Assembly: GCF_004354045.1 (NCBI RefSeq)
Contig: NZ_SMRT01000006.1
Span: 1-64,000, forward strand
Direction: 5' to 3'
DNA length: 64,000 nucleotides
Source: Paenibacillus piri
GTDB lineage: Bacteria > Bacillota > Bacilli > Paenibacillales > NBRC-103111
Shown here: one piece after another, positions 41,363 to 50,430 of the stretch
How the letters are laid out: each line of letters opens with the position of its first letter
How positions within the stretch are numbered: position 1 is the first letter of the stretch
The notes under the pieces: model-generated
Told to the model about the DNA's origin: nothing
Databases searched by the model: none
What the model saw: the letters and a program-made list of their open reading frames with translations, nothing else
Program-made: the position numbers and the translations under genes

Positions 41363-43504
41363 ATGTTATGGAAAACTATAGTTGCTTCCGTTCGTTCGTC
41401 ACCTTTTTTTATATCCGTTATCGTATTTGGAGTGTTAATTGACCTTGTATTCCGCTATCTTTCCTCTCTCAGTTATAAATATCTAATTGATAAAGCGCTG
41501 CTACCTCGTGATTTGGAGGCACTGGCAATCGTTATCGGAGTACTGGTTGCCATGGGGTTGTTGAATGTTATTACTGGAGTTACCAGTGATTACGCCAAAG
41601 CACGACTGGATGCCCAATTGTTGATGGGCTATCGAAGCGCTCTGTTTCGACATATGCAGGCCCAGACTCATCGATTTTATGAGCGGTTCCAATTCGGCGA
41701 CCTTCTGGCTAGATATTTCGACGATATCCCGGGAATTCAGCATGCCGTGCTTCAAGTGTTTGGCGGGGGACTGCTTTCCATCACCAGCGTGGCTATTGGG
41801 CTAGGCATCCTGTTTACGATGGAGTGGAAGCTTACTTTGCTGGCGCTCATCGGTTCAATATTACTATTCTTGCCTTACCGGATGTTGAAGTCCCGATCAC
41901 TTGCCTTGGCTGATACATACTATACGCACCTTGATCAATTTAATGGATTAATTGATGAGAATATGAAAGCGTATCGGGTTATCCGGGTATTTGATATGCG
42001 CCATAGCATGCTGGCGAAAGTGGAAGGCACTCTTCGTACAATGGCTTCTGTCGGCGTCAAAAGATCTTTTGTCGATGCCAATTTGAATCGGCTGCCTTTG
42101 CTTGGTATTTCAATTTTGACGGCCATTATACTTGCGTACGGCAGCTATTTGACCTTCGACGGAAGGCTTTCCGTAGGCGAATTTATTGCCTATAATTTTG
42201 TTTTTGCTACCGTCGGCAATTCCATGTACGGCATTGCGGCTATCCTTCCCTACGTTCTGTCGGCGAAAACAAACCTTCAGCGCTTGCATGAGGTGATGGA
42301 GTGGAAGCCTGATGTGACGGAGCAGGGAGCCAAGGATCTACCCGCCGTCCATTCCCAGATTGAACTGTGCGATGTCACCTTTGCCTATGTGCCAGGCGAG
42401 CTTGTACTTCAGCATTTGGATTTGAGCATTCCTTTAAGCGGATATACATCGATTGTAGGTCCAAGCGGCTCGGGTAAAAGTACGGTGCTCCAGCTACTGC
42501 TTCGATTCGCCGATCCGGAAGACGGAGCTGTCATGTATGACGGTCAAAATATCAGGGAAGTCCAATATGCTTCACTACTGAGTCAGGTGGGGATCGTCTT
42601 TCAGGATTCGATTCTTTTCCTCGGCTCGATCCGTGAGAATATTGTGATAGGTAAGCCGGATGCGACGGACGAAGAGGTTGAGGAAGCCGCGCGGGCGGCC
42701 GAGATTCACGAAACCATCGAAGCATTTCAGGAGGGCTATCAGACGCTTGTCCGCAATCATGGCGATAATTTGTCAGGCGGTCAGCGGCAGAGGATTGCGC
42801 TCGCCCGTGCACTTCTTCGTAGACCCCATATTTTGTTTCTGGACGAGGCGACTTCTGCGCTTGATCCGGATACCGAGCAGTCCGTCAATAAAACGATTCT
42901 GTCGCTCAGCCGCAGTATGACGATTGTTTCCGTGACACATCGATTGGCATATGCGGCGATGTCCGATCGTATCATAGTTCTTGATAAAGGAAAGGTAACC
43001 GAATCAGGACCGCATGAACAATTGCTGGAGCAGCATGGATTGTACCATCGAATGTGGGAAAAACAGCAAGGATTCGTGCTGTCCAGAGGAGGCGGTAGCG
43101 CCCGGGTGCAAGCGGAGCGTTTGCGCAGTCTTCCTTTTTTCCAAGGAATTGAACAAGGAGCACTGGAGCAAATATCCCAGCTTTTTATTGCCGAGAAATT
43201 CGAAGCGGGAATAACGATTTTCGAGCAGGACGATCCGGGGGAAACCTTCTATTTAATTGCAAGAGGAAAGGTTGAGATTATCAAGACCACAGATTCGGGT
43301 ATAAGAAGTAGGGTAGCGGTGCTGGCAGATGGCGATCATTTTGGAGAGATTGCACTTATGCAGAATATTCCAAGAACAGCCAGCGTCGTTACGTTAATGC
43401 CATGCTTGCTGTTGTCCCTGTCGCGCGACCATTTCCATCCGCTGATGATGAGTTATTCATCTATTCGAGAAGCGCTTGAGGCCACATTAAAAATGAGAGT
43501 GTAA
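41363..43504 (+). CDS. ABC exporter fused to a C-terminal cyclic-nucleotide-binding domain
   Basis: 713 aa. Residues ~1-300 are an exporter-type membrane domain with about six helices. ~330-570 is the ATPase: Walker A GPSGSGKST near 367, [16 protein letters not shown] near 470, Walker B ILFLDEATSALD, H-loop VTHRL. ~595-710 is a CAP-type cyclic-nucleotide-binding domain with the phosphate cassette FGEIAL and PRTAS. The ATP-binding half is complete, so a homodimeric exporter is likely. There is no peptidase (C39) domain. ATG follows AAAGGAGA. The next gene, a GNAT-like protein, starts 11 bp after the stop. Cargo unknown. Confidence 0.85.
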   Translation: MLWKTIVASVRSSPFFISVIVFGVLIDLVFRYLSSLSYKYLIDKALLPRDLEALAIVIGVLVAMGLLNVITGVTSDYAKARLDAQLLMGYRSALFRHMQAQTHRFYERFQFGDLLARYFDDIPGIQHAVLQVFGGGLLSITSVAIGLGILFTMEWKLTLLALIGSILLFLPYRMLKSRSLALADTYYTHLDQFNGLIDENMKAYRVIRVFDMRHSMLAKVEGTLRTMASVGVKRSFVDANLNRLPLLGISILTAIILAYGSYLTFDGRLSVGEFIAYNFVFATVGNSMYGIAAILPYVLSAKTNLQRLHEVMEWKPDVTEQGAKDLPAVHSQIELCDVTFAYVPGELVLQHLDLSIPLSGYTSIVGPSGSGKSTVLQLLLRFADPEDGAVMYDGQNIREVQYASLLSQVGIVFQDSILFLGSIRENIVIGKPDATDEEVEEAARAAEIHETIEAFQEGYQTLVRNHGDNLSGGQRQRIALARALLRRPHILFLDEATSALDPDTEQSVNKTILSLSRSMTIVSVTHRLAYAAMSDRIIVLDKGKVTESGPHEQLLEQHGLYHRMWEKQQGFVLSRGGGSARVQAERLRSLPFFQGIEQGALEQISQLFIAEKFEAGITIFEQDDPGETFYLIARGKVEIIKTTDSGIRSRVAVLADGDHFGEIALMQNIPRTASVVTLMPCLLLSLSRDHFHPLMMSYSSIREALEATLKMRV

Positions 43505-43515
43505 AGGAGTGAGGC

Positions 43516-44040
43516 ATGATGCTGCAGTGGATTGTCGCCGGAACAGAACAGGAAATAGAGGATGGTGTCCGATTTTTATGCCGCTATGCTGAAGATCTCG
43601 GCCTTCCATACCAGTGGAGTACCGTCCTCCAATGTGTCAATAACTCTATCTATGACAAAGGGTATATGGTTGGCTTGGATGGCTCCGGTCAGGTACGGGG
43701 TGTTCTCTCATACGTGTACTGCTACGGGGAAGACGGCAGCGAAGATCGAACCCGAATCGAAGTGCAGCTTATATACCTCGAGGCTGGATTTCGTGGCGGG
43801 GGGACATTATTAGATGCTATGGCGGCCTTGGTCGAGCGTGAACTCGAGCTGCAAGAGCCGATCGGCAAGATTGAGATGTACTGCACGCCGACTGACGGCC
43901 ATCAACGGCTTTTTGGGAAATTTGCAACATTCTGCCGCACAGAGAAGTTTCCGTGCGGCATGCTAAGCTTATACGTCACGACACCTGAGAGACTGAGTCA
44001 GTATGTCATCCGGTACACCTCGCGGAGGACGCAGGATTAA
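43516..44040 (+). CDS. GNAT-like protein 1
   Basis: 174 aa. The central part resembles a GNAT acetyltransferase core: a strand with RIEVQLIYLEAGFRGGGTLL, matching the acyl-CoA loop position (R/Q-x-x-G-x-G/A), then helix ALVERELEL. The C-terminal half shares the pattern of the other three GNAT-like proteins of this window (IEMYCTPTDGHQRLFGKFATF). Likely translated with the ABC exporter (AAGGAG, 11-bp gap). Substrate unknown; activity not certain. Confidence 0.65.
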   Translation: MMLQWIVAGTEQEIEDGVRFLCRYAEDLGLPYQWSTVLQCVNNSIYDKGYMVGLDGSGQVRGVLSYVYCYGEDGSEDRTRIEVQLIYLEAGFRGGGTLLDAMAALVERELELQEPIGKIEMYCTPTDGHQRLFGKFATFCRTEKFPCGMLSLYVTTPERLSQYVIRYTSRRTQD

Positions 44041-44081
44041 CGTCTTAGCTGATCTTAGAACGTGCGCGTTTACAGATGATG

Positions 44082-44106
44082 AAAAAAACCGGCATCGCTG
44101 CCGGCC
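44082..44106 (-). terminator. Terminator of the 21-codon gene
   Basis: On the minus strand CCGGCA-GCGA-TGCCGG followed by TTTTTTT, a strong Rho-independent terminator just past the small ORF. On the plus strand it also lies after GNAT-like gene 1. Confidence 0.8.
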
Positions 44107-44114
44107 TTGTTTAC

Positions 44115-44180
44115 TTACTTTCTTTCATTAGCTGTTTTAACATAAGTCCAATCGGCGTTTTGGCTTCCTGGATCCCCCAT
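44115..44180 (-). CDS. 21-residue peptide gene
   Basis: A short ORF with every sign of expression: a minus-strand promoter (44217-44245), AGGAGGTG eight bases before the ATG, 21 codons, TAA and a strong terminator. The peptide starts MGDPGSQNADWTY and ends KTANERK: hydrophilic, with one Trp, one Tyr and two Lys, no Cys and no hydrophobic leader. It lies between two GNAT-like genes, divergent from the second. It could be a precursor or signal peptide modified by them (inference). No family recognised. Confidence 0.6.
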   Translation of the reverse strand: MGDPGSQNADWTYVKTANERK

Positions 44181-44216
44181 ATTTTTCACCTCCTGTTATA
44201 GTTGATTTAAAGATAC

Positions 44217-44245
44217 ATCATGGAATATCAGGAATCAATTGTCAA
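44217..44245 (-). promoter_or_regulatory. Promoter of the 21-codon gene
   Basis: Minus strand TTGACA (44245-44240), 17-base spacer, CATGAT (44222-44217). The region overlaps the leader of GNAT-like gene 2 on the other strand. Confidence 0.6.
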
Positions 44246-44285
44246 TTTAATAATGTTAATTAATTCACAATTGGAGGTGAGCGCT

Positions 44286-44792
44286 TTGTTCCGTTTCGAA
44301 CTATGCTCTACTACACGGCTATGGAGCCGATTCACAGATTTTTATATCGAACACCGGGCTTCCATTATCCCAGGATATCCTCTGAGCTTTGTGCTTAGAG
44401 ACGTTGTCAATTATATGAATGAAGGTAGAGGTGCCATCATCGTGAATGAACGGGATGTGGTGGTTGGCATAGGAAGCTTCGTTCTCGGATTGCCGGAAGC
44501 AAATTTTCAGCAAAAAGACATCGCGGTGCTCGGTAACAGCTGCTTTGCAGAAGAGTATAGGAATACACGGATGTTTATACGTGGATTGCAAGAATTAGCT
44601 GCGCAAATCCGTGATGCGAATCCCGATGTGAAAGAAGTAAGAATCCCAACGGTGGCAGAGAATGCATACACCAATCGTCTGTATCAAAAGTTCACGGCCA
44701 AACATCATTCTTTCAAATCCGGTCCCTGCAAATTCAACGTCTATTCGACTTCGTTTCACGATTATGAACAGTTTTGCAATCGTTTTGGCTGA
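44286..44792 (+). CDS. GNAT-like protein 2
   Basis: 168 aa starting at TTG 44286, six bases after TTGGAGGTG. The family-specific stretch EEYRNTRMFIRGLQELAAQI, then NPDVKEVRIPTVAENAYTNR and LYQKF, is nearly the same plan as in GNAT-like 3 and 4 at 58367-59562. The GNAT core is suggested by GAIIVNERDVVVGIGSFVLG before it. The C-terminus (FHDYEQFCNRFG) matches GNAT-like 4 (FHELEAYCNRLR). Function unknown. Confidence 0.65.
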   Translation: MFRFELCSTTRLWSRFTDFYIEHRASIIPGYPLSFVLRDVVNYMNEGRGAIIVNERDVVVGIGSFVLGLPEANFQQKDIAVLGNSCFAEEYRNTRMFIRGLQELAAQIRDANPDVKEVRIPTVAENAYTNRLYQKFTAKHHSFKSGPCKFNVYSTSFHDYEQFCNRFG

Positions 44793-44801
44793 TGCAAAAA
44801 C

Positions 44802-44850
44802 TATCACGAGGCGCCAAATTGTGGATTTGTCAAGCCGCGGTTCGTCTCCA
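44802..44850 (+). repeat. ssrA-island end repeat, copy i
   Basis: TATCACGAGGCGCCAAATTG, TGGATTTGTCAAGCCGCGG, then TTCGTCTCCA and ATAAAGTAAA, followed by a terminator. The last 17 bases (CGTCTCCATAAAGTAAA) equal the end of ssrA plus its flank (40421-40437). Other copies are at 50237, 53199 and 57700. Confidence 0.65.
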
Positions 44851-44857
44851 TAAAGTA

Positions 44858-44892
44858 AAAAAGCATCGACCTTATCCGGTCGATGCTTTTTT
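44858..44892 (+). terminator. Terminator after repeat copy i
   Basis: AAAGCATCGACC pairs with GGTCGATGCTTT, then TTTTCTTT. It is a diverged duplicate of the ssrA terminator hairpin. Confidence 0.8.
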
Positions 44893-44896
44893 CTTT

Positions 44897-45058
44897 GGGG
44901 ACGCGAGGCGGGAGGCGAAGCCCCTCAAGTGGTTCAGACCGCGCGCAACGTAGCGAAGCGGAGAGAGCACGGCATGGACATGTACCGCTATGATTGTCAT
45001 CGTCGAGTTCGCTTCGGCAGCAGGTTAAATCAAACATGTCCATACCCCCTCGTCTCCA
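44897..45058 (+). ncRNA. Candidate structured RNA element, copy C
   Basis: 162 nt, same subtype as copy A (about 93% by eye). Ends GGGGACG and CGTCTCCA. The inner ATGGACATGT/ACATGTCCAT stem is perfect here where A has a G-T pair, a change that keeps pairing. Confidence 0.5.
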
Positions 45059-45073
45059 TACATAGCAACTTGA

Positions 45074-45098
45074 GGCACCCGATAGGGTGCCTTTTGCT
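45074..45098 (+). terminator. Terminator after element copy C
   Basis: GGCACCC-GATA-GGGTGCC then TTTTGCT, identical to the hairpin after copy A. Confidence 0.7.
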
Positions 45099-45104
45099 AT
45101 GTAT

Positions 45105-45236
45105 GGAGACGTAAGCTGGGAGGCGAAGCCCATGGAAGGGGTTCAGACCGCGCAGACCGAAGCGATAGCGGAGGGAGCACGACATGGATATGTACCGCTA
45201 AGGTTGTCCTCGTTGTGTTCGCTGCGGCAGCAGGGT
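45105..45236 (+). ncRNA. Candidate structured RNA element, copy D (3' truncated)
   Basis: Same subtype as copy B, starting GGAGACGTAAGCTGGGAGGC. Similarity stops after GCGGCAGCAGG near 45233; the ACATGTCCAT arm and CGTCTCCA end are missing, so it is a broken copy at a deletion or insertion junction. Confidence 0.45.
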
Positions 45237-45319
45237 ACTTTGAGTGAAATTGAAGCGGGGAAAGCTAAACCATCATTTGATATGGGTGGTCAGCGGCGTT
45301 TCCTGGGTATGGTCATTGC

Positions 45320-46448
45320 ATGATCAACAGTCCCTTGATCGGATTCTCACTCATCACCTTCGAATTTATCGTCAATAATCTTGCGAAGGTCAACCAAGCC
45401 ATTTTTAACTCCATGATTGGTGACTTCAAGGGTGTAAATCAAGTCATCGCTTTTTCTATTTGTATATCGGTGTTTACATCTTTACGATGTTCGATTCGTA
45501 CCGCCGGTGCGTTGATATGAACAATAATTACGTTTTGTCGTATCGGACGACCACTTACACCAAAACGACCAAGGGCTCATCAGGAACCGTCAATACACTC
45601 AACAAGGTCAGCCCTATGACCGCCACCTACTGGGAAATCGTGATGCCTGGGTTAGGCGCATTGTACTTGAATCACTTGTACTCATTCTTTTTCAGTGTGA
45701 TTTCATGGGCAGTTACCATTGGCAAATCCCGTTTTTTCGTCGGCGTGTACTACACATGTATCGGTAATTTTGACAAAGCAAAAGATGTAATGGATCCGCA
45801 GTGGTTCTTATTTATACCGTCGGTCTATGGCGGATACATTTATTTTGCTTATTCACAATCTGTCATTAACAATATTCAGTATAAGATATCCCAATCGCAA
45901 TTTCTGAGTTCTGAGTATCAGAGTCCCCATTTTATACTGCCACTGCCACCAGCGGAAAGGAAACCCTCTATGTACATCGTAGCTTCATTCGAGCATTCGG
46001 TCGCAGTAGAATTAGCCTTGACTGAACTTGAAAAGATCGGAATTCCGAAATCAGATCTATTCGCGTTGCCGCTTCAAGTCCGCAACGAAAAAAAGCGGAT
46101 CTTTGATAGTGCTCATTATGCCGACGGCGTCAGCTTCGTCGATCTTGCGACTATTCTGGGCTCAGCATTTATGCTTGTGGGCGGTATTTACGGTTTCGTC
46201 CTAAAGCTAGGACCGGTTCTTTGGGCGCTGTTCGGTCTTGTCGGAGGTGGTGTTCTCGGGTTCCTCATCAAATGGATCGCGATTAAGAAATTGCCATCAT
46301 TGGATCTGTTCGGCAGGAAAAAGCAACCGAAGTTGTCATGATGGTCCGATGCCATGCAGAGAATGACGAGCGAATCAAAACAATTTTATGGCAAAACAAA
46401 GCGCTCGGCGTGGCAGAATACGATGCGAAAGATGCGGATCTCGGATAA
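45320..46448 (+). pseudogene. Frameshifted membrane protein gene
   Basis: Three frames must be joined. 45320-45450 (NNLAKVNQAIFNSMIGDFKGVNQVIAF) shifts near the CTTTTTC run into 45460-46300 (YIGVYIFTMFDSYRRCVDMN, PGLGALYLNHLYSFFFSVISW, PSMYIVASFEHSVAVELALTEL, GGGVLGFLIKW). This shifts again near 46285 into EVVMMVRCHAENDERIKTIL and ends at 46448. Hydrophobic helices suggest a membrane protein; the family has no function I know. The middle piece alone is 290 aa and could be miscalled as a gene. Confidence 0.6.
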
Positions 46449-46554
46449 TCGAAGAAGAATTGATAGTGACTTTTTGCTTCATTTGTTGTAACAAAAAGGC
46501 AAAGCCGAATAGGATTGGTCTGATGATCGCTAAGGACGTAAACGGGCGTCACGG

Positions 46555-47594
46555 TAACGCGGGCGACATACGCTAGCGCCGACTTGAGCGGACTGACGCT
46601 CAGCGCAGGTACGTTGTCGCCAGCATTCAGCGCGGAGACAACGAACTACACGGCAAGTGTCGGCAGCAATCTGACGAGCGTCGACGTCACACCGACGGCG
46701 GCGGATGCCGAAGCTACGATGACGGTGAACGGTTCGGCCGTCGCGAGCGGGCAAGCGAAAGCAACGGCACTGGACGTTGGGGACAACACGATAACGATTC
46801 AGGTCACCGCGAAAGACGGCATTACGAATAAAAACTACATAGTTCAAATTACTGTTACGTCCAGCAATGGCAGCGATGGAACTGATGGAACTGATGGAAC
46901 CGGCGGGAATGGTTCAAGCAGCGGCTCCACTACGAAACCGTCAGAGCCTAGTAATCCGACACAGCCGCCCCTAACGGCTCAGCCAACGCCCGCCAGCTCA
47001 ATTTGTTTTCAACGATAAAGTTGATCCTGCTGCTGTTCGTTCTATAGTTGAGCGCGGGAATAACGCTCCTGCCGTTAGCTTCACCGACGTTTCCCCATCG
47101 TCATGGAGTGCCTCAGTGATCGAACGCTCGGCTCGAATGGGCATTGTGTCGGGCTTTGGGGATGGTGCTGTTAAGCTGGAAGGGAATGTAACGCGCGCGG
47201 AGTTTGCAACGATGATGGTCCGGGCGTTCGGGCTGGCCTCCGGTGGTGGCGCAAAGATACGCAAGGGCATTGGGCGGCGGATGCGATTGCGACCCTAAAC
47301 GCTCTGGGAATCCTATTGGGTTATGACGATGGTACGTTCCGACCGAATCTACAAATTACTCGAGCCGAAATCGTAGTCATGCTTGCTCGTCTGACGAATT
47401 ATGTACCTTCGACTACTTCTCCGTTCTCAGACGTCGAGTCCAACTGGGCGGCGGATGCGATTGGCGCATTCGCTGCGGCCGGGATTGTGTCGGGGAAAGG
47501 CGAAGGCAAGTTCGAACCCGCTGCCCCGTCTTCGCGTGAGGAGTCGGTTGCAATCATCGTTCGACTGCTGGATAAGCTCTTGGCTCAAGGATAA
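46555..47594 (+). pseudogene. Broken S-layer-homology (SLH) protein gene
   Basis: Starts without an N-terminus. 46580-46860 encodes a cadherin-like beta-sandwich domain (LSGLTLSAGTLSPAFSAETT, MTVNGSAVASGQ, IQVTAKDG), followed by a Gly/Ser/Thr linker. It then shifts frame to two SLH-type domains (VERGNNAPAVSFTDV, ITRAE-like VTRAEFATMMVRAFGLA) and shifts again near 47265 to a third (DGTFRPNLQITRAEIVVMLA) plus SNWAADAIGAFAAAGIVSGK. Two or more frameshifts and a missing 5' part make it non-functional. The intact relative would be anchored to the cell wall. Confidence 0.75.
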
Positions 47595-48070
47595 TAATTG
47601 AAGCGTGCGCAGTGGTATCTACGAAGATGGAAATTGATGAAGGAATATTAACTAAAACAGAGACTAGTGTAACTCCACCGGGATTCTACTGAGACTGGGA
47701 AACGATAGTGGAATAATCAGGGAGCAGATTGCCGCGGCAGCTGCTCCTTGGTTTCTTTGGGTAGCTGTCTTCAAAATTAGGGTATAATGGGTTCATCAAC
47801 ATGTCTACACAATTAATCTCGTTTTGTTGATGAAGTGTTGTTGCGCTGTCGATAAATATGATAATGTTTCTTGTTGTATTTTTTCACTTCGTGAAAATTT
47901 TTCAACCGACGGAATAGGATAAACACTTTTTTTCGCCTGTAGGTACTATCTGCCTCAGTTCCGTTCAATACGCGTTTTTAAGAGAGTGATTCCGATTATG
48001 CTATCGTGACCTCATTAATTAAAACTCATTGCTGCAGCCGCGTTTAAGTTGCCTCCGTACGTTTTCTTCA
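47595..48070. other. Gene-free stretch between the SLH remnant and the MATE gene
   Basis: No credible ORF. It holds a hairpin GGAGCAG/CTGCTCC (47721-47747) followed by TTGGTTTC, possibly an old terminator. Nothing else recognised. Confidence 0.5.
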
Positions 48071-49453
48071 CTAAACTACCGTTTCTTTCGAATCTGACGA
48101 ATAAGAATCGAACGTCCGGATCCATTTGAATCGATTTACTTTTATAATAGCTACGAAGCATTTCAGGATTTGGTCCGATTTCAGGCAAATAAATGTAACC
48201 AATGGTGAAAGATTAAACACGAAACTACAAAGCGCCGAAGCCGGAAGAACAATGAGCCACATGAAAATGGTATCATTGTATAAAACAAATTTGGTATCCC
48301 CTCCACTGCGTACGATCCCTGTTAATGACGGCATCTGATAGGCAGTTCCGCACACGGTAATGGATAATACTGTCATGAACTGCAGGGCAAGGTCTTTTGC
48401 CTCTCCGGAAATGGTATATAAGCCGAGGACATAATCCTTTGTAACAAACAGAGCAGCACCAGTACATAATCCAATGACGAGATATAACATCTGCAGAGTC
48501 TTGGCGTATGATGTGATTTTATCCATATTCCCTTCGCCGATCGTTTTACCAATTACAATGGTAGTAGCGCTTGCTGAGGCAAAGACAACGACGGATACAA
48601 TCTGGAAGATAGTTGTCGCAATGCTGTTTGCCGCGATCGCAGCCGCCCCCATATGCCCCAGTATGGATGTCTGTGTTGCCATGGCGATCCCCCAGACAAA
48701 ATTGGACATAAGAATAGGTGAACCCAGCTTGACATATTGTTTAAACAATCCCATCTCGATTGTAATGAAATCACGTAGTTTCAAATAGATTTTTCGGTCA
48801 AAACGCTTCACGAAGATGCAGACAATGATCAGTTCAATAATTCTTGCCGACAAGGTTGCTATGGCTGAGCCCTGCACTCCCAGGCTCGGAAAACCAAAAT
48901 GTCCATAGATCAAAACATAATTCAGGCACACGTTGATGATGAGTGTGGTCGAGGACAAAATAAATCCGATTTTTACCGTCTCCACACTCCTCAAAGTCGC
49001 AAGCAGTATACTGGTAATAGAAAAAAATAGATAAGAGAAGCAGATGATCTTCACAAATTTGGTCCCCTCAGCAATAACACTTTGATCATTTGCAAATAAA
49101 GATAGTAAGCCTTGAGGGAAGAAAAAGACGACAGCCCACATCACCAAGCTAACAAGAATCGAAAGGCGCATTCCTATGCTGGCAATCCTCTTAATCGATC
49201 CGACGTCATTTGCCCCCCAGTATCTTGACGCCATGATGACCAGCCCTTCAGCTACTCCCATGACGAGCATTTGCAATACAAACTGAATTTGATTGGCTAT
49301 AGCGATACCAGATAATGCCGATTCGCTGTAACCTCCGATCATTAAATTGTCGGATAAGTTGACCCCGAAAGTAATGATGTTTTGTAAACCGATTATAAGT
49401 GTCAGTGTAAAAAATTTTTTGTAGAATGACGCCTCTCGCACAAATAAACTCAT
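48071..49453 (-). CDS. MATE-family efflux transporter
   Basis: 460 aa with about twelve hydrophobic helices in two similar halves, typical of multidrug and toxin extrusion transporters. Motifs: LSDNLMIGGYSESALSGIAIAN in the first helices, MGVAEGLVIMASRYWGAND, and in the second half GHMGAAAIAANSIATTIFQI and SASATTIVIGKTIGEG. Start at ATG 49453 (MSLFVREASF); no strong ribosome binding site is seen. A+T-rich relative to the core. Substrate unknown. Confidence 0.85.
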   Translation of the reverse strand: MSLFVREASFYKKFFTLTLIIGLQNIITFGVNLSDNLMIGGYSESALSGIAIANQIQFVLQMLVMGVAEGLVIMASRYWGANDVGSIKRIASIGMRLSILVSLVMWAVVFFFPQGLLSLFANDQSVIAEGTKFVKIICFSYLFFSITSILLATLRSVETVKIGFILSSTTLIINVCLNYVLIYGHFGFPSLGVQGSAIATLSARIIELIIVCIFVKRFDRKIYLKLRDFITIEMGLFKQYVKLGSPILMSNFVWGIAMATQTSILGHMGAAAIAANSIATTIFQIVSVVVFASASATTIVIGKTIGEGNMDKITSYAKTLQMLYLVIGLCTGAALFVTKDYVLGLYTISGEAKDLALQFMTVLSITVCGTAYQMPSLTGIVRSGGDTKFVLYNDTIFMWLIVLPASALCSFVFNLSPLVTFICLKSDQILKCFVAIIKVNRFKWIRTFDSYSSDSKETVV

Positions 49454-50236
49454 GAGCAACACCCGTCTTCATCTTAGAGTTAATTGTTATCTCAATAAAT
49501 AATTGACTATGCGCACTTTACTTCTGTATCGTTAAAAAAGTCGTACGGGGTAAATCGCTTTCATATCTTCAAGCCATAAAGCCTTCGATTTACTGAATAA
49601 CAGACGAGTGACCTTTAAAGCTGCGACAGCCTCCATTTCATCCCTGTTTGATGGCAGGCTTGGAAATAGGTGGTCGGTTAATTCTCCCTTGGCCTACCGG
49701 GAACAGATATTCCTTTCCATCAGTTCATTGGTGGTCTACGTTTTCCCGTACCTCTATGAAGCCGTCTTGAGTTGCAACGCATGTAAGCCCAATGTCTCCT
49801 ACAGGGCCTCCGCCGTGTATTCTAGAGGGACAGTTTGAGTCAATATACTGGAGTTGCAGGTGGCGGTAACCCATGTCCCGAAGCTTGCGGAAGTGGCTAG
49901 TAGGTCATTGGGGTGGCGAGATAGGCTTTGAGACTTGAGATCTATAACTTTGTTCTATTTCCTACATTATAAAGATTCATCAACTATAGTGAGAATGCAT
50001 ATTTTGCTTAAGACATGAACTATTTAGCTAAAAAACGAGCGAGATTGAGATCGTATGCCCATCGAAATTTTAATCAATCTGATTTGAATTGGTTAAATCC
50101 GGGGATGGGAGCTGCCGTCACCTCCACCGCCACCGCCACGTTGGATGCCAATGGATCATTAAAGCCTCGGGGGGATATAAATAATGAAAGTGTTTAGCGT
50201 CTGTGAAACGATGAGGGACGGGTACGTTAGTTCAAC
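49454..50236. other. Mostly non-coding stretch with a possible coding remnant
   Basis: On the minus strand 49531-49668 reads LFPSLPSNRDEMEAVAALKV and continues to WLEDMKAIYP before a stop, without a start; it looks like a piece of a lost gene of unknown family. The rest holds no supported feature. Confidence 0.3.
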
Positions 50237-50281
50237 GCATCACGCGGCGGTGAATTGTGGATTTGCCAAGCCACGGTTCGG
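50237..50281 (+). repeat. ssrA-island end repeat, copy ii (lacks CGTCTCCA)
   Basis: GCATCACGCGGCGGTGAATT, then GTGGATTTGCCAAGCCACGG and TTCGG. Similarity ends where the other copies have CGTCTCCA, so the copy is truncated. Confidence 0.55.
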
Positions 50282-50430
50282 AAAAATGAACCCTTGTCCA
50301 TGTAAAATTACAACAGTAATGTTGGATAAGGGGTTCTTCAAAGTTCCAAGCCCAACCAAAATCATCTTCCGATGGGGTTTTTGTGGTATAGCGAAAGCAA
50401 TTAAAAAATGGATTTTCGGAGGTGGCAAGG

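Noticed and set aside
40478..45236. CRISPR-like array from repeated blocks in the island
   Set aside because: Repeats are long, few and irregularly spaced, with genes between them and no cas genes.
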